The position numbers and the translations under genes are program-made. A DNA stretch of 64,000 bases, from positions 1-64,000 of the forward strand of contig JACVCJ010000001.1 in assembly GCA_016742095.1 (NCBI GenBank), written 5' to 3'. Origin of the DNA: Bacteroidia bacterium. GTDB lineage: Bacteria; Bacteroidota; Bacteroidia; CAIKAF01. Shown here piece after piece: positions 8,412 through 19,031 of the stretch. Numbering within the stretch: the first letter of the stretch is position 1; every line of letters begins with the position of its first letter. A model generated the notes under the pieces. That model saw only the letters and a program-made list of their open reading frames with translations, had not been told where the DNA came from and did not search any database.

Positions 8412-8927
8412 ATGAAACGTATCGTTTTTATACTATCGATCCTGTTCTCTGCGCCGGCCTTTGCACAGTACCCGCTCATCGATGCGGCGCGGAACAACGA
8501 TACCCTGCAGATGGCGGCGGCCCTTGCATCGGGTGCAAAACCCGATGATACCGACGCCCGGGGTTCCACAGCACTCATTGTGGCGGCCTACAACGGAAAC
8601 GAAGATGCCCTGCGCTGGCTCATTGCCCGGGGTGCCGGCCTGGACGCACAGGATGCCATGAGCAATACCGCGCTGATGGGCGTATGTTTTAAAGGCTACG
8701 AAAATATAGCGCGTATACTGCTGGAAGCCGGTGCTGCTCCCGATATACAGAACGGGAACCAGGCCACGGCGCTTAGCTTTGCCGCTACCTTCGGGCATAC
8801 GGGCATTGTAAAACTGCTGCTGGCCCATGGTGCTGATAAAGACCGGCCCGACCGCTTCGGAAATACTCCGCTGATGCACGCACAGATGCAGGGCAATACC
8901 GAAATTACGGAGCTGCTGAAGCCCTGA
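8412..8927 (+). CDS. exported ankyrin-repeat protein
   Basis: The protein has 171 residues from the ATG at 8412. It begins with a signal peptide (MKRIVFILSILFSAPAFAQ), followed by about four ankyrin repeats (for example GSTALIVAAYNGNEDALRWL and ATALSFAATFGHTGIVKLL). The product should be periplasmic. In Pseudomonas aeruginosa a periplasmic ankyrin protein (AnkB) is encoded next to katB and is needed for full catalase activity. The same pairing here, with both partners exported, suggests a similar support role. A terminator lies between the two genes, so it may be expressed at a lower level or from its own promoter. Confidence 0.85.
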   Translation: MKRIVFILSILFSAPAFAQYPLIDAARNNDTLQMAAALASGAKPDDTDARGSTALIVAAYNGNEDALRWLIARGAGLDAQDAMSNTALMGVCFKGYENIARILLEAGAAPDIQNGNQATALSFAATFGHTGIVKLLLAHGADKDRPDRFGNTPLMHAQMQGNTEITELLKP

Positions 8928-8960
8928 GCCTGCCGCGGCTAAAATAACCTGTTGAGGGTA

Positions 8961-8992
8961 TTTGGGTAATCGCCGGATAAGCCGTATTTTTG
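8961..8992 (+). promoter_or_regulatory. lysS promoter
   Basis: TTTG, a 20-base spacer and TATTTTTG match the Bacteroidota consensus TTTG-N19-20-TAnnTTTG exactly. The -7 element ends 18 bases before the ATG. Confidence 0.75.
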
Positions 8993-9010
8993 CACACTTT
9001 TAAACAGATT

Positions 9011-10552
9011 ATGCAACACGAATTGAGCGAGCAGGAAGCACTGCGCAGGCAAAAACTGGCTGAGATCAGAGCACTTGGAATTGACCCTTATCCCGCCGAG
9101 GAGATAAAGGTAAGCCATTTTGCTGCCGATATAAAGCGGGATTTTACCGAAGGTGCCACCGGTTACGAAGAAGTATACCTGGCCGGCCGTCTCATGAGTG
9201 TACGCGATATGGGCAAGGCCAGCTTTGCCGAACTGATGGACAGCAGCGGACGTATACAGGTGTATGTACGCCGCGACGATATCTGCCCCGGCGAAGACAA
9301 AACGCTGTACAATACCCTCTTTAAAAAACTGCTCGATATCGGCGATTTCATCGCGGTAAAAGGATACGTTTTCAAGACCAAGGTGGGCGAGACCTCGCTG
9401 CATGTGACCGAACTGCGCCTGCTGGCCAAAACACTGCGTCCGCTGCCCATCGTTAAGAAAGACGAGGACGGCAATGTGTTCGACGCCTTTACCGATCCCG
9501 AAAAACGTTACCGTATGCGTTACGTGGACCTGGTGGTGAACGAAGGCATCAGGGAGACTTTCCTGAAACGTACCCGCATGATCAATGCCATACGCGATTT
9601 CCTGAACGAACGCGGCGCCCTGGAAGTGGATACGCCCGTACTGCAGAATATTCCCGGCGGAGCGGCCGCGCGCCCCTTCACCACGCATCATAACGCGCTG
9701 GACGTACCTTTTTACCTGCGTATTGCCAATGAACTGTACCTGAAACGCCTGATCGTGGGCGGGTTCGACTGGGTGTACGAGTTCAGCCGCAACTTCCGCA
9801 ACGAGGGTATGGACCGCACGCACAACCCCGAGTTTACCGTGCTGGAGTTCTACGTAGCCTATAAAGACTACAACTGGATGATGGACACCACCGAACAGCT
9901 GTTCGAAAAAATAGCCCTCGCCAGCAACAACAGCACCGAACTGCCGGTAGGCGACAACACCATCTCGTTCAAGGCACCGTTCAAACGCGTTTCGATCTAC
10001 GATGCCATTAAAGAACATACCGGCATCGATGTAAGCGGTATGGACGAAAATACCCTGCGCGAGGTATGCAAACAGCTGCACATCGAAGTGGACGAGACCA
10101 TGGGCAAAGGCAAACTGATCGACGAACTGTTCTCCGAAAAATGCGAACACCATTATATACAGCCCACGTTTATTATCGATTACCCGGTGGAAATGAGTCC
10201 GCTCACCAAAAAACACCGCAGTAAGGAGGGGCTGGTAGAACGTTTTGAGCTGATGATCAACGGCAAGGAGATCGCCAATGCCTACAGCGAGCTCAACGAT
10301 CCCATCGATCAGTACGAGCGTTTTGTAGACCAGATGCAGCTGAGCGAACGTGGCGACGACGAGGCCATGATCATCGATCACGACTTTATCCGCGCCCTGG
10401 AATACGGTATGCCGCCCACGGCCGGTATCGGTATCGGTATCGACCGCCTGGCCATGCTGCTGACCAACCAGGCCAGTATACAGGAAGTGCTTTTCTTCCC
10501 GCAGATGCGCCCGGAAGTGGTACACAGTAAAGAAACCACCGAACAGCCCTGA
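9011..10552 (+). CDS. lysS: lysyl-tRNA synthetase, class II
   Basis: The enzyme charges tRNA-Lys with lysine, using ATP. The 513-residue protein starts at the ATG at 9011 (MQHELSEQEALRRQ). The N-terminal OB-fold anticodon-binding domain spans about 55-165 (YLAGRLMSVRDMGKASFAEL). The class II catalytic core follows, with motif 1 around FLKRTRMINAIRDFL, motif 2 in FRNEGMDRTHNPEFT and motif 3 in GIGIGIDRLAMLL. The length is typical of bacterial LysS. The next gene starts one base after its stop, so they share a transcript. Confidence 0.97.
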   Translation: MQHELSEQEALRRQKLAEIRALGIDPYPAEEIKVSHFAADIKRDFTEGATGYEEVYLAGRLMSVRDMGKASFAELMDSSGRIQVYVRRDDICPGEDKTLYNTLFKKLLDIGDFIAVKGYVFKTKVGETSLHVTELRLLAKTLRPLPIVKKDEDGNVFDAFTDPEKRYRMRYVDLVVNEGIRETFLKRTRMINAIRDFLNERGALEVDTPVLQNIPGGAAARPFTTHHNALDVPFYLRIANELYLKRLIVGGFDWVYEFSRNFRNEGMDRTHNPEFTVLEFYVAYKDYNWMMDTTEQLFEKIALASNNSTELPVGDNTISFKAPFKRVSIYDAIKEHTGIDVSGMDENTLREVCKQLHIEVDETMGKGKLIDELFSEKCEHHYIQPTFIIDYPVEMSPLTKKHRSKEGLVERFELMINGKEIANAYSELNDPIDQYERFVDQMQLSERGDDEAMIIDHDFIRALEYGMPPTAGIGIGIDRLAMLLTNQASIQEVLFFPQMRPEVVHSKETTEQP

Positions 10553-10553
10553 T

Positions 10554-10868
10554 ATGAGTTCACCGAAGTGGGTACAACGCTTACAGGAACGCTGGAACCT
10601 GAGATCGGCCTGGCAGGTGGTACTGGTACTGCTGGCTTTTGCCTGTACGGGGACCACCGTTCTCTTTATTAAAGAACCCCTGCTCGATTTCCTGGGTATT
10701 TCCGAAAAAGGAGGCTGGATACGTACGGTACTTTACCTGCTGGCGGTATTGCCGCTTTACAATGTCTTGCTGCTTGCCTACGGGGCTGTTTTCGGGCAGT
10801 TCCGCTTCTTCTGGGAGTTCGAGAAACGCACGCTGCGACGCATCCTGAAATTGTTTCGTATTAAGTAA
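10554..10868 (+). CDS. small membrane protein, DUF6787-like
   Basis: The protein has 104 residues, with two hydrophobic spans (about 20-40, VVLVLLAFACTGTTVLF, and 58-82, VLYLLAVLPLYNVLLLAYG) and basic ends. The conserved QFRFFWEFEKRTLRR motif follows the second span. Such a protein is often found directly after lysS in Bacteroidota, and I believe it is the family called DUF6787. Its function is unknown. It is one base from lysS, so it is in the same operon. Confidence 0.75.
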   Translation: MSSPKWVQRLQERWNLRSAWQVVLVLLAFACTGTTVLFIKEPLLDFLGISEKGGWIRTVLYLLAVLPLYNVLLLAYGAVFGQFRFFWEFEKRTLRRILKLFRIK

Positions 10869-10960
10869 GGCTTAACACAAACTTCTGAATAACAGAAAAC
10901 TATTGACGCTAACATAAACCGCGGTTTATGATGGGGTAATACATAATAACGTACTTGCAT

Positions 10961-11827
10961 ATGAGAAAAAACAAGTACGTGAAAAGAAAAATCCAAATAG
11001 CCGTAATTTCCGACGTACACTTAGGTACCTATGGCTGCAGGGCTGAAGAACTGCACAATTACCTGCGTTCGATCGAACCGGATATCCTGATCCTGAACGG
11101 AGATATCATCGATATCTGGCAGTTCAGCAAGAATTACTGGCCCAAATCGCACATGAAAGTGGTGAACCGTCTGCTGAAAATGATCAGCAACGGTACCCGC
11201 GTGTACTATATTACGGGGAACCACGACGAGCTGCTGCGCAAGTTCACCGACTTTCAGCTGGCCTCCTTTACACTCTGCAATAAACTGGTGGTGGAGATCA
11301 ACGGACAAAAGACCTGGTTCTTCCACGGCGACGTGTTCGATATGAGCATCAATTACAGCAAGTGGCTGGCCAAACTGGGCGGCAAGGGATACGACCTGCT
11401 GATACTCATAAACAGCTTCCTGAACAATGCGCTGGAGTACTTCGGCTACGAAAGGGTATCCCTGTCCAAAAAAGTAAAGAACAGTGTGAAAAGGGCCGTT
11501 AAATTCGTGAACGATTTTGAGAAGACCGCCATCGATATGGCCGGTTTTCACGGGTACGACGTAGTGGTATGCGGACACATACACCAGCCTGCCATGCGCA
11601 AGGTGCAGACCGAGCACGGCGAAGTGCTGTACCTCAACAGCGGCGACTGGGTGGAGAACCTTACCGCCCTCGAGCTCAACAACGGGACCTGGTCGGTATT
11701 CTCGTACCGCGACAGCGCCCTGCATGAGCACCCGCTGGAGCGTGAAATTGCCGAAGAAGAGGACCAGGAAGAAGATATTGCCAAGGAATTTGAGCCCGTA
11801 TTACAGATGATGCGCTCCATAGCCTGA
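10961..11827 (+). CDS. LpxH-like calcineurin-type metallophosphoesterase
   Basis: The 288-residue protein starts at the ATG at 10961. All metallophosphoesterase motifs are present: ISDVHLG, LNGDIID, TGNHDE, FHGDVFD and CGHIHQP, which together bind two metal ions. The family includes UDP-2,3-diacylglucosamine pyrophosphatase (LpxH), which makes lipid X for lipid A. Several related Bacteroidota phosphatases look the same, so the substrate is not certain. It has no signal peptide and is cytoplasmic. An acidic tail (EIAEEEDQEEDIAKE) is unusual. Confidence 0.85.
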   Translation: MRKNKYVKRKIQIAVISDVHLGTYGCRAEELHNYLRSIEPDILILNGDIIDIWQFSKNYWPKSHMKVVNRLLKMISNGTRVYYITGNHDELLRKFTDFQLASFTLCNKLVVEINGQKTWFFHGDVFDMSINYSKWLAKLGGKGYDLLILINSFLNNALEYFGYERVSLSKKVKNSVKRAVKFVNDFEKTAIDMAGFHGYDVVVCGHIHQPAMRKVQTEHGEVLYLNSGDWVENLTALELNNGTWSVFSYRDSALHEHPLEREIAEEEDQEEDIAKEFEPVLQMMRSIA

Positions 11828-11870
11828 AATGCCCTTCATTTGTCGCGTTTGTTAGGTTTTTCAGTAAGTA

Positions 11871-11908
11871 AAAAAGGCTGCCTCGTTGTAAGTGAGGCAG
11901 CCTTTTTT
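11871..11908. terminator. bidirectional intrinsic terminator
   Basis: The 9-bp stem GGCTGCCTC/GAGGCAGCC, flanked by A and T runs, lies between converging genes. Confidence 0.9.
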
Positions 11909-11941
11909 GCATAATATATTTGGTATACGATGGATATACGC

Positions 11942-12586
11942 TTATTTTTTCTTCTTCTTTTTGTCTTTGGAAACGGCCGCCGCTTTTGAAGGAGCCGCCT
12001 TTTTTACCGTTGTAGCCTTTTTGGCTGCGGCAGGCGCTGCTTTTTTCGCCGTTGTGCGGGCCGTACTTTTGGCTTTTGCCGCGGGGGCTGCTTTTTTAGA
12101 AGCTGCCGGTTTGGCTTTGGCCGTACTGCGTGCCGCCGGTTTTGCCGCTTTCGCCTTTCCTCTGGAAGAGGCCGCCCTGCGTTTGGCTGCATCGCCGCGG
12201 TTGTAATAGGCTTTCAGTTTGGGACTGTTTTTCAGGTGATCGTTCAGCTCCTCGCGGGTGACCCATTTCAGGTTCTCGGCCTTGTTATTCAGTTTGTCGT
12301 GATCGAGGTGTATAACAAATTCCGCTTTTCTGCCGGACTTCTTGTTAAAGGTCTCGGCCACGATCTTATGAATGAACAAAGTAACGTTTTGTCCGTCAGG
12401 CTTCGCTTTGAAAACACGGTAGCCCTGTACCAGGGTGCCCTTCAGCAATTTGCCGTCTTCGGTCTTTTCGCGAAAACTTACAATACGACCTTTGTTGGAT
12501 ATGGCATACTGATTTCTCAGCAGCGTGCCTTTAAAACTGAATTTTAAAGGCTTAAAGGTTTCGCCGGGTAGAAGTTTAAAAGACAT
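11942..12586 (-). CDS. NUMOD4/HNH-type protein with histone H1-like tail
   Basis: The protein has 214 residues. Residues 1-45 carry a NUMOD4-like motif (YAISNKGRIVSF). About 65-115 form an HNH-type nuclease core: FIHKIVAETFN, then IHLDHDKLNNKAENLKWVT, with the His, Asp and Asn positions of the family kept. From about 130 to the end is a low-complexity tail of Ala, Lys and Pro (AAPAAKAKS-type repeats ending in K8), much like eukaryotic histone H1 or bacterial Hc1-type tails. NUMOD4-HNH proteins are usually homing or phage nucleases. The tail suggests a chromosome-bound protein, which is inference. No intron or mobile element is visible nearby. Confidence 0.75.
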   Translation of the reverse strand: MSFKLLPGETFKPLKFSFKGTLLRNQYAISNKGRIVSFREKTEDGKLLKGTLVQGYRVFKAKPDGQNVTLFIHKIVAETFNKKSGRKAEFVIHLDHDKLNNKAENLKWVTREELNDHLKNSPKLKAYYNRGDAAKRRAASSRGKAKAAKPAARSTAKAKPAASKKAAPAAKAKSTARTTAKKAAPAAAKKATTVKKAAPSKAAAVSKDKKKKKK

Positions 12587-12615
12587 TTCTTTCTATAGGT
12601 TTTATGTTAGCCATA

Positions 12616-12623
12616 CAAATATA
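12616..12623 (-). promoter_or_regulatory. TATATTTG -7 element of the HNH gene
   Basis: Read on the minus strand this matches TAnnTTTG, about 30 bases before the ATG at 12586. No TTTG is found at the right distance upstream. Confidence 0.4.
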
Positions 12624-12781
12624 GTTTTTTTTAACAATCTTAAACTTTTATTTGTAACAAAAAGAAAATCTTATGTATACTATTTTAGGCGAAACCCTAC
12701 CGTATAAAATAGTTTAAGAGTATACGCACTGCAAAATTTTTTGTAAATTAGGGCGTTCTTAACCATCAAAACAGGTATTCT

Positions 12782-13375
12782 ATGAAATCTTTTTCGTTGC
12801 TCCTGCTAACAGGGCTCAGCAGCATCCTTTTCTCTTCCGCACAGACCGTACATAAATTCGATATCTTCCTCTTCGGGGATAAAGTGGGCACCATGACCGT
12901 ATCCCGGAAAGATTACGGCAACGGCACCATGTATTACGAACTCAAAAGCCATTCCGAGGCCAAGGTGATGTTCGTGAAAAAAGTGCTCGACGTGGAGATG
13001 AACTCTACCTACGAAAACGGTAAAATGGTGCGCTGTTACAGTCGTTACGTGGTCAACGATAAAACGGAGACCTTCGTAAGCGCTTCCTGGGACGGCAGCA
13101 AGTACAACGTGGAGAATGAAAAGGGTAAGAGTACGCACGGCACGCAGGTGCTGTATTCGGTGCTGCACCTTTTCTACAAGGAGCCCAGCGCCCAGCAGAG
13201 CCTGTGGTCGGAACGCGTGGGCCAGCAGCTGCCCATCAAGCATAAAGGCAGCGGAATATACGAATTTAAAAACCCGGGGGGCGCCACCAACGTATACAAA
13301 TACGAGAACGGCAAAGTAAAGGAAGTGGAGATGCAGGCCACCTTCGGGACCTCGTATATGCGTCCGGCCGTTTAA
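12782..13375 (+). CDS. exported DUF6134-like protein
   Basis: The protein has 197 residues, with a Sec signal (MKSFSLLLLTGLSSILFSSAQ). The mature part is beta-rich, with FLFGDKVGTMTVSRKDYG and SSYMRP-like ends, and has no catalytic motif. It resembles the Bacteroidota family I know as DUF6134, whose function is unknown; that assignment is from memory. It should be periplasmic or outer membrane-facing. It is a single gene with a terminator behind it. Confidence 0.7.
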   Translation: MKSFSLLLLTGLSSILFSSAQTVHKFDIFLFGDKVGTMTVSRKDYGNGTMYYELKSHSEAKVMFVKKVLDVEMNSTYENGKMVRCYSRYVVNDKTETFVSASWDGSKYNVENEKGKSTHGTQVLYSVLHLFYKEPSAQQSLWSERVGQQLPIKHKGSGIYEFKNPGGATNVYKYENGKVKEVEMQATFGTSYMRPAV

Positions 13376-13400
13376 AACAGCAGTTGAACGTTTGTTACAT

Positions 13401-13432
13401 AAAAAAAGCGGCCATTGCGGACCGCTTTTTTT
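13401..13432. terminator. intrinsic terminator between converging genes
   Basis: A stem AGCGG/CCGCT with loop CCATTGCGGA lies between an A run and a T run. Confidence 0.8.
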
Positions 13433-13451
13433 GTTTTGAGTTTTATCGGGA

Positions 13452-14402
13452 TCAGGCTTCTACTTCGGCCGGCTGCTCTACGGCTGCCAGGGCTTCGGCC
13501 TGTTTCTTTTTCATGAGTCCGATCTTCGACGGGCTGCCGAAGATGTAGAACATTTTTTCGCGAAAAGTATCGGCTTTTTTCACATCGGCCACAATTTCCT
13601 TGATCTCATGGAAATTCAGGTAGAAGGGGTTCGAGCTGTAGGGGATGGGCGTGGTGAGGCCGTATACGGGGCGCTCTTCCAGCGGCTGGTAGGTGCCGAA
13701 CATGCGGTCCCAGAGGATAAAGGTGGCGCCGTAGTTCACGTCCAGGTATTTCTCCTGTGAACCGTGGTGCACCTTATGGTTGCTCGGTGTGGCAAAAATG
13801 TATTCGATAAAGGGGTGCAGGCGCGGTACGTACTCGCTGTGTACCCAGAACTGGAAGAGTACGGCTACCTGGTTGGCCACAAAGAACACCAGCGGGTGAA
13901 AACCGGCCAGGATCACGGGCAGGAAGAAAATGATCTTGAACTGCTGGATCCAGGACAGGCGGAAACTTACCGCCAGGTTATAGTGATTGCCGCTGTGGTG
14001 CGTAATGTGCGTGCACCACCAGAAACGCTGCTCGTGCGAGATACGGTGTGCCCAGTAACTGCACAGGTCCAGCAGGATGTAGCAGGGGAAGAACATCCAC
14101 CATACGAACTCCTGGCGCCAGGGGATCAGGTTATACACAAACCAGACCATGGAGAAAAGTAACAGTTTGGTAACCAGGTTGCTGGCCAGGTTGCCCAGAC
14201 CTACGAAGATGGAACCCCATAACTCCTTATTGTTGTAATAATCGCGTTTGTCGTGATTGTTGAGCCAGTATTCAAGGCCGGTGAAGGCCAGCATTACGGG
14301 TACTGCCCAAATGATGAGCTGGGGTGCTGCTTTGTCAATGCCGCTCAGTGTGTCCCAGGTAATGGGATCGGCTCCAAAGATCTTAAAAGCTGTATGCATC
14401 AT
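13452..14402 (-). CDS. fatty acid hydroxylase / sterol desaturase family protein
   Basis: The protein has 316 residues and is an integral membrane di-iron enzyme. The eight-histidine motifs are present: HRISHE, HITHHSGNHYN and HKVHH. At least four hydrophobic spans surround them. The family hydroxylates or desaturates lipid chains, including sterol, carotenoid and sphingolipid substrates. Bacteroidota make sphingolipids and flexirubin or carotenoid pigments, so the substrate could be either. Two ATG codons begin the frame (14402 and 14399). It is a single gene, and its start faces gyrB across an AT-rich spacer. Confidence 0.85.
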   Translation of the reverse strand: MMHTAFKIFGADPITWDTLSGIDKAAPQLIIWAVPVMLAFTGLEYWLNNHDKRDYYNNKELWGSIFVGLGNLASNLVTKLLLFSMVWFVYNLIPWRQEFVWWMFFPCYILLDLCSYWAHRISHEQRFWWCTHITHHSGNHYNLAVSFRLSWIQQFKIIFFLPVILAGFHPLVFFVANQVAVLFQFWVHSEYVPRLHPFIEYIFATPSNHKVHHGSQEKYLDVNYGATFILWDRMFGTYQPLEERPVYGLTTPIPYSSNPFYLNFHEIKEIVADVKKADTFREKMFYIFGSPSKIGLMKKKQAEALAAVEQPAEVEA

Positions 14403-14547
14403 GATGCAAAAGTAAAAAAATAAGAAACGTAGTGTTTTATTTTATAAATTTTCATTAAAAAGAGGGTGGTAAGGCAGTGACAGGGCGGATTGTTGAAAAA
14501 GCATCAAAAATGCTCGTTCCGGGGCTCCTAAAGTCCTTTAAAAATCG

Positions 14548-14555
14548 TATTTTTG
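14548..14555 (+). promoter_or_regulatory. gyrB -7 element
   Basis: TATTTTTG matches TAnnTTTG exactly, 21 bases before the gyrB ATG. The -33 region is weak. Confidence 0.5.
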
Positions 14556-14573
14556 CATGTTAAATCAAAGTAA

Positions 14574-16538
<1,965 letters not shown>

Positions 16539-16563
16539 CAACTGCGCGAATAATGCATATACT

Positions 16564-16599
16564 AAAAAAGCGTCCCGCTACCAGCGAGGCGCTTTTTTT
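16564..16599. terminator. intrinsic terminator between gyrB and the carboxypeptidase gene
   Basis: The imperfect stem AAGCG..CCGCT/AGCG..GCGCTT with loop ACC lies between A and T runs. The core resembles other terminators in this window. Confidence 0.75.
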
Positions 16600-16616
16600 A
16601 TGTGTATACGTTTTTC

Positions 16617-18953
16617 TTATTTCTTGATGAAACGTAAGGTATGTCCGCCCGTACGTATGAAGTACAGACCGGGACGCAGCGCTTCCAGTGAAAGCGTATA
16701 TACATCACCGGTATTGGGAACATATTGCAGTACCTGTCCCGTGGTGCCCAGCAGGCTCAGATCGCTGCCCGGCGTCATTCCTTTTACCGTAACCTGTGTT
16801 TCGGCAGGGTTCGGGAAAAGCTGCAGCGCATTGCCCGCCAGGTTTTGCAGGCCGGTATTGTTGCTGCTGGTATCGCTGCTGATCGTAAGTATCTCCAGGT
16901 CGTCGAAGTAGAAACCGTCCCCGACTACGCCCTGGTCCGTCACCAGCTGAAAACGTATAGTGATGGATTGTCCCAGGTAACCACCCAGTGAAATTTCTTC
17001 CTGTACCCAGTCGGACTGTGTACCGTCGTACAAAGGTTCGCCCTCGGCCTGGTCGGCTGTGCCGGCATGTGTATACTTTCCGCAGAGCGGTGTCCAGGAA
17101 ACGCCGTTGTCGGTGCTGGCCTCCACCTGCACATAATCGTAAGCGGCCTCTATGTCCCACTTGGCCCAGAAACGCAGCAGGGCTTCCTGCAGGTTGGTGG
17201 CGCTGAGGTCTACGGGCGTGCTGAGTACGATGCGTTTGTTCTGGTTATTGCTGTAATTGCCGTTGGGGCTGTCGGTAATGCTCGAGGGCGCACTTACAAA
17301 GGTATTGGTGGTGGTGCTCCAGCTGCCGCCCTGCATGGTAAAGCCGCTCACGGAGGAAGCATCGTTGTCGAGTATGGCTACCGGCGTGCCGTATATTTTT
17401 TCCAGCGTGTCGCTTTTGCTGAAGGTACCGTTATTCACCGTAAGCAGGAATTTCAGTACCGTACCTTCGGGCAGTCCGCTGTTCAGCGTATAGGCAATAC
17501 TGTCGTTATATACCTGTAACTGTACGGGATTTGTATACGTAACCGGCGCTCCGGTGCTTTGTATGCCGCTGCCCAGGGGCGTGAGCGAAACGCTGAAATT
17601 GCCGTTCTGCATACCGTAACGGCTGAAGTCATACGCTATATATCCCGAATTCGCCGGCAGGTAACGGCTGCTGCGGTCTTTGGCCAGTGCCGTTTTCAGC
17701 ACCAGGCGGACCAGGTCGATGTTCATTTTCAGGTTGGCGCGGCACATGGGTAAAATGCGGTTCTGAGCCGGCCAGAAACCATCGTCGCTACCGCCCGATT
17801 CCGGCGTAAGGGCCAGTACCTTGGGTTTGTCGGGCGTAACGTCGTACAGCCAGTCGTCCGTATCACCGGAAGCCGGGTACAGCTCTACACTCCGGATATT
17901 ACTGAAGTTGTTCACCGAGACCATTTCTTCGGTAAAAGCGGCAAAATAGGCATCGTCGGGCGTTAGTACATTGGCATAGCCATAAGGATACAGCAGCAGG
18001 TTCGAATAACTGTGGTGGGTAAAGGAAGCCGCAAAGTCGTACTGTTCGGCAAACCATTTAAAGGCCTGTGTTTCGGGTTCCGAAAAAGCCGAAGGACCGG
18101 GATAGGTATCGTCATTGGTATTGGCAGAAACACCGGTAGTGCCCCATTGCACGCCGAAGTTCCGGTTGAGGTCCACACCCGGGTTGCTGGTGCCCACGCT
18201 GCGCATGTTCTTGCGGTGCATACCTCCGCCGCCGGGCGACTGGGTTTCGTTGCGGATCACCCCGTCCGGGTTGAGCACGGGTATAAAGTACAGTTCGGCA
18301 TTATCGACCAGGTATTTGATCTCCGGGTCTGTGGCATAATTCCCGAGCATGTACCACATGAAATAAAGCAACTGCATGCCGCTGATGGCCTCGCGTGCGT
18401 GTATATGGGCGCTGTAGAGCAGGCGCGGTTCGTTCTCGTCGGTAGAGGCATTGTCCGAAATTTTTACCCAGTACAACGGGCGGCCCTGGTGCGTAACAAA
18501 GCTGCCGATCTGTGCTTTGCCCTTGAAAATATTGGGATACTGAGCGGCCATATCATCCAGCTCCTGCAGTATCTGTGCATAGGTCAGGTAGCCGCCCATA
18601 CCGCCGGTGTTGAAACCGGCCGGATCGTTGTATTGTTCAGGAGTACAGTTATCCCGTCCGCTGCCGCCGCTTTTGGCCGCCAGGCGTTCGGCATAGAAAC
18701 GTTCCATATCTTCCTGCAGCACCGTATACGTATAGCCATCCGCTTTGATGCGGGCGATCTCGCTTTCGCTCATTTCGGTCTCCAGGCCGTTCTTGCCGCC
18801 ATGGAAATGATCGGTGCCGTATTTTGCAGTGAAGGACTGCTGTGCAGCCGGGTCCACATGCCAGCGTACCTTATGGTAACGTTCTTTCTGCTGGGCCGTG
18901 GCGGTACCGAGAAGCAGGGAAAAGGAAAGTGCGGAGAAAAGACATTTTTTCAT
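16617..18953 (-). CDS. secreted M14 zinc carboxypeptidase with T9SS domain
   Basis: The protein has 778 residues from the ATG at 18953. Signal: MKKCLFSALSFSLLLGTATA. A short propeptide-like part (40-110) is followed by the M14 catalytic domain (about 115-430). The zinc motif is in AHIHAREAISG, the second zinc His in FTHHSYSNLLLYPYG, and the catalytic Glu in ALTPESGG. Then comes an Ig-like part, a jelly-roll part (DDLEI) and a C-terminal type A T9SS domain (LFPNPAETQV, LRPGLYFIR). It should cleave C-terminal residues from peptides outside the cell, with a likely nutrition role. Confidence 0.92.
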   Translation of the reverse strand: MKKCLFSALSFSLLLGTATAQQKERYHKVRWHVDPAAQQSFTAKYGTDHFHGGKNGLETEMSESEIARIKADGYTYTVLQEDMERFYAERLAAKSGGSGRDNCTPEQYNDPAGFNTGGMGGYLTYAQILQELDDMAAQYPNIFKGKAQIGSFVTHQGRPLYWVKISDNASTDENEPRLLYSAHIHAREAISGMQLLYFMWYMLGNYATDPEIKYLVDNAELYFIPVLNPDGVIRNETQSPGGGGMHRKNMRSVGTSNPGVDLNRNFGVQWGTTGVSANTNDDTYPGPSAFSEPETQAFKWFAEQYDFAASFTHHSYSNLLLYPYGYANVLTPDDAYFAAFTEEMVSVNNFSNIRSVELYPASGDTDDWLYDVTPDKPKVLALTPESGGSDDGFWPAQNRILPMCRANLKMNIDLVRLVLKTALAKDRSSRYLPANSGYIAYDFSRYGMQNGNFSVSLTPLGSGIQSTGAPVTYTNPVQLQVYNDSIAYTLNSGLPEGTVLKFLLTVNNGTFSKSDTLEKIYGTPVAILDNDASSVSGFTMQGGSWSTTTNTFVSAPSSITDSPNGNYSNNQNKRIVLSTPVDLSATNLQEALLRFWAKWDIEAAYDYVQVEASTDNGVSWTPLCGKYTHAGTADQAEGEPLYDGTQSDWVQEEISLGGYLGQSITIRFQLVTDQGVVGDGFYFDDLEILTISSDTSSNNTGLQNLAGNALQLFPNPAETQVTVKGMTPGSDLSLLGTTGQVLQYVPNTGDVYTLSLEALRPGLYFIRTGGHTLRFIKK

Positions 18954-18972
18954 AAACAGCAAATTGTTCTTT

Positions 18973-19003
18973 CAAAGTAAACAGTTGTAGCTGAGAAAAC
19001 AAA
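18973..19003 (-). promoter_or_regulatory. carboxypeptidase promoter
   Basis: On the minus strand, TTTG, a 19-base spacer and TTACTTTG match the consensus with one mismatch. It is about 20 bases before the ATG at 18953. Confidence 0.5.
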
Positions 19004-19031
19004 GCCTGTTCCCCGAATATTTTCCCGGTTC

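Noticed and set aside
8939-10657. Long open frame (572 codons) on the minus strand
   Set aside because: It lies fully antisense to lysS, which has all expected motifs; the frame is open because of GC-rich codon structure.
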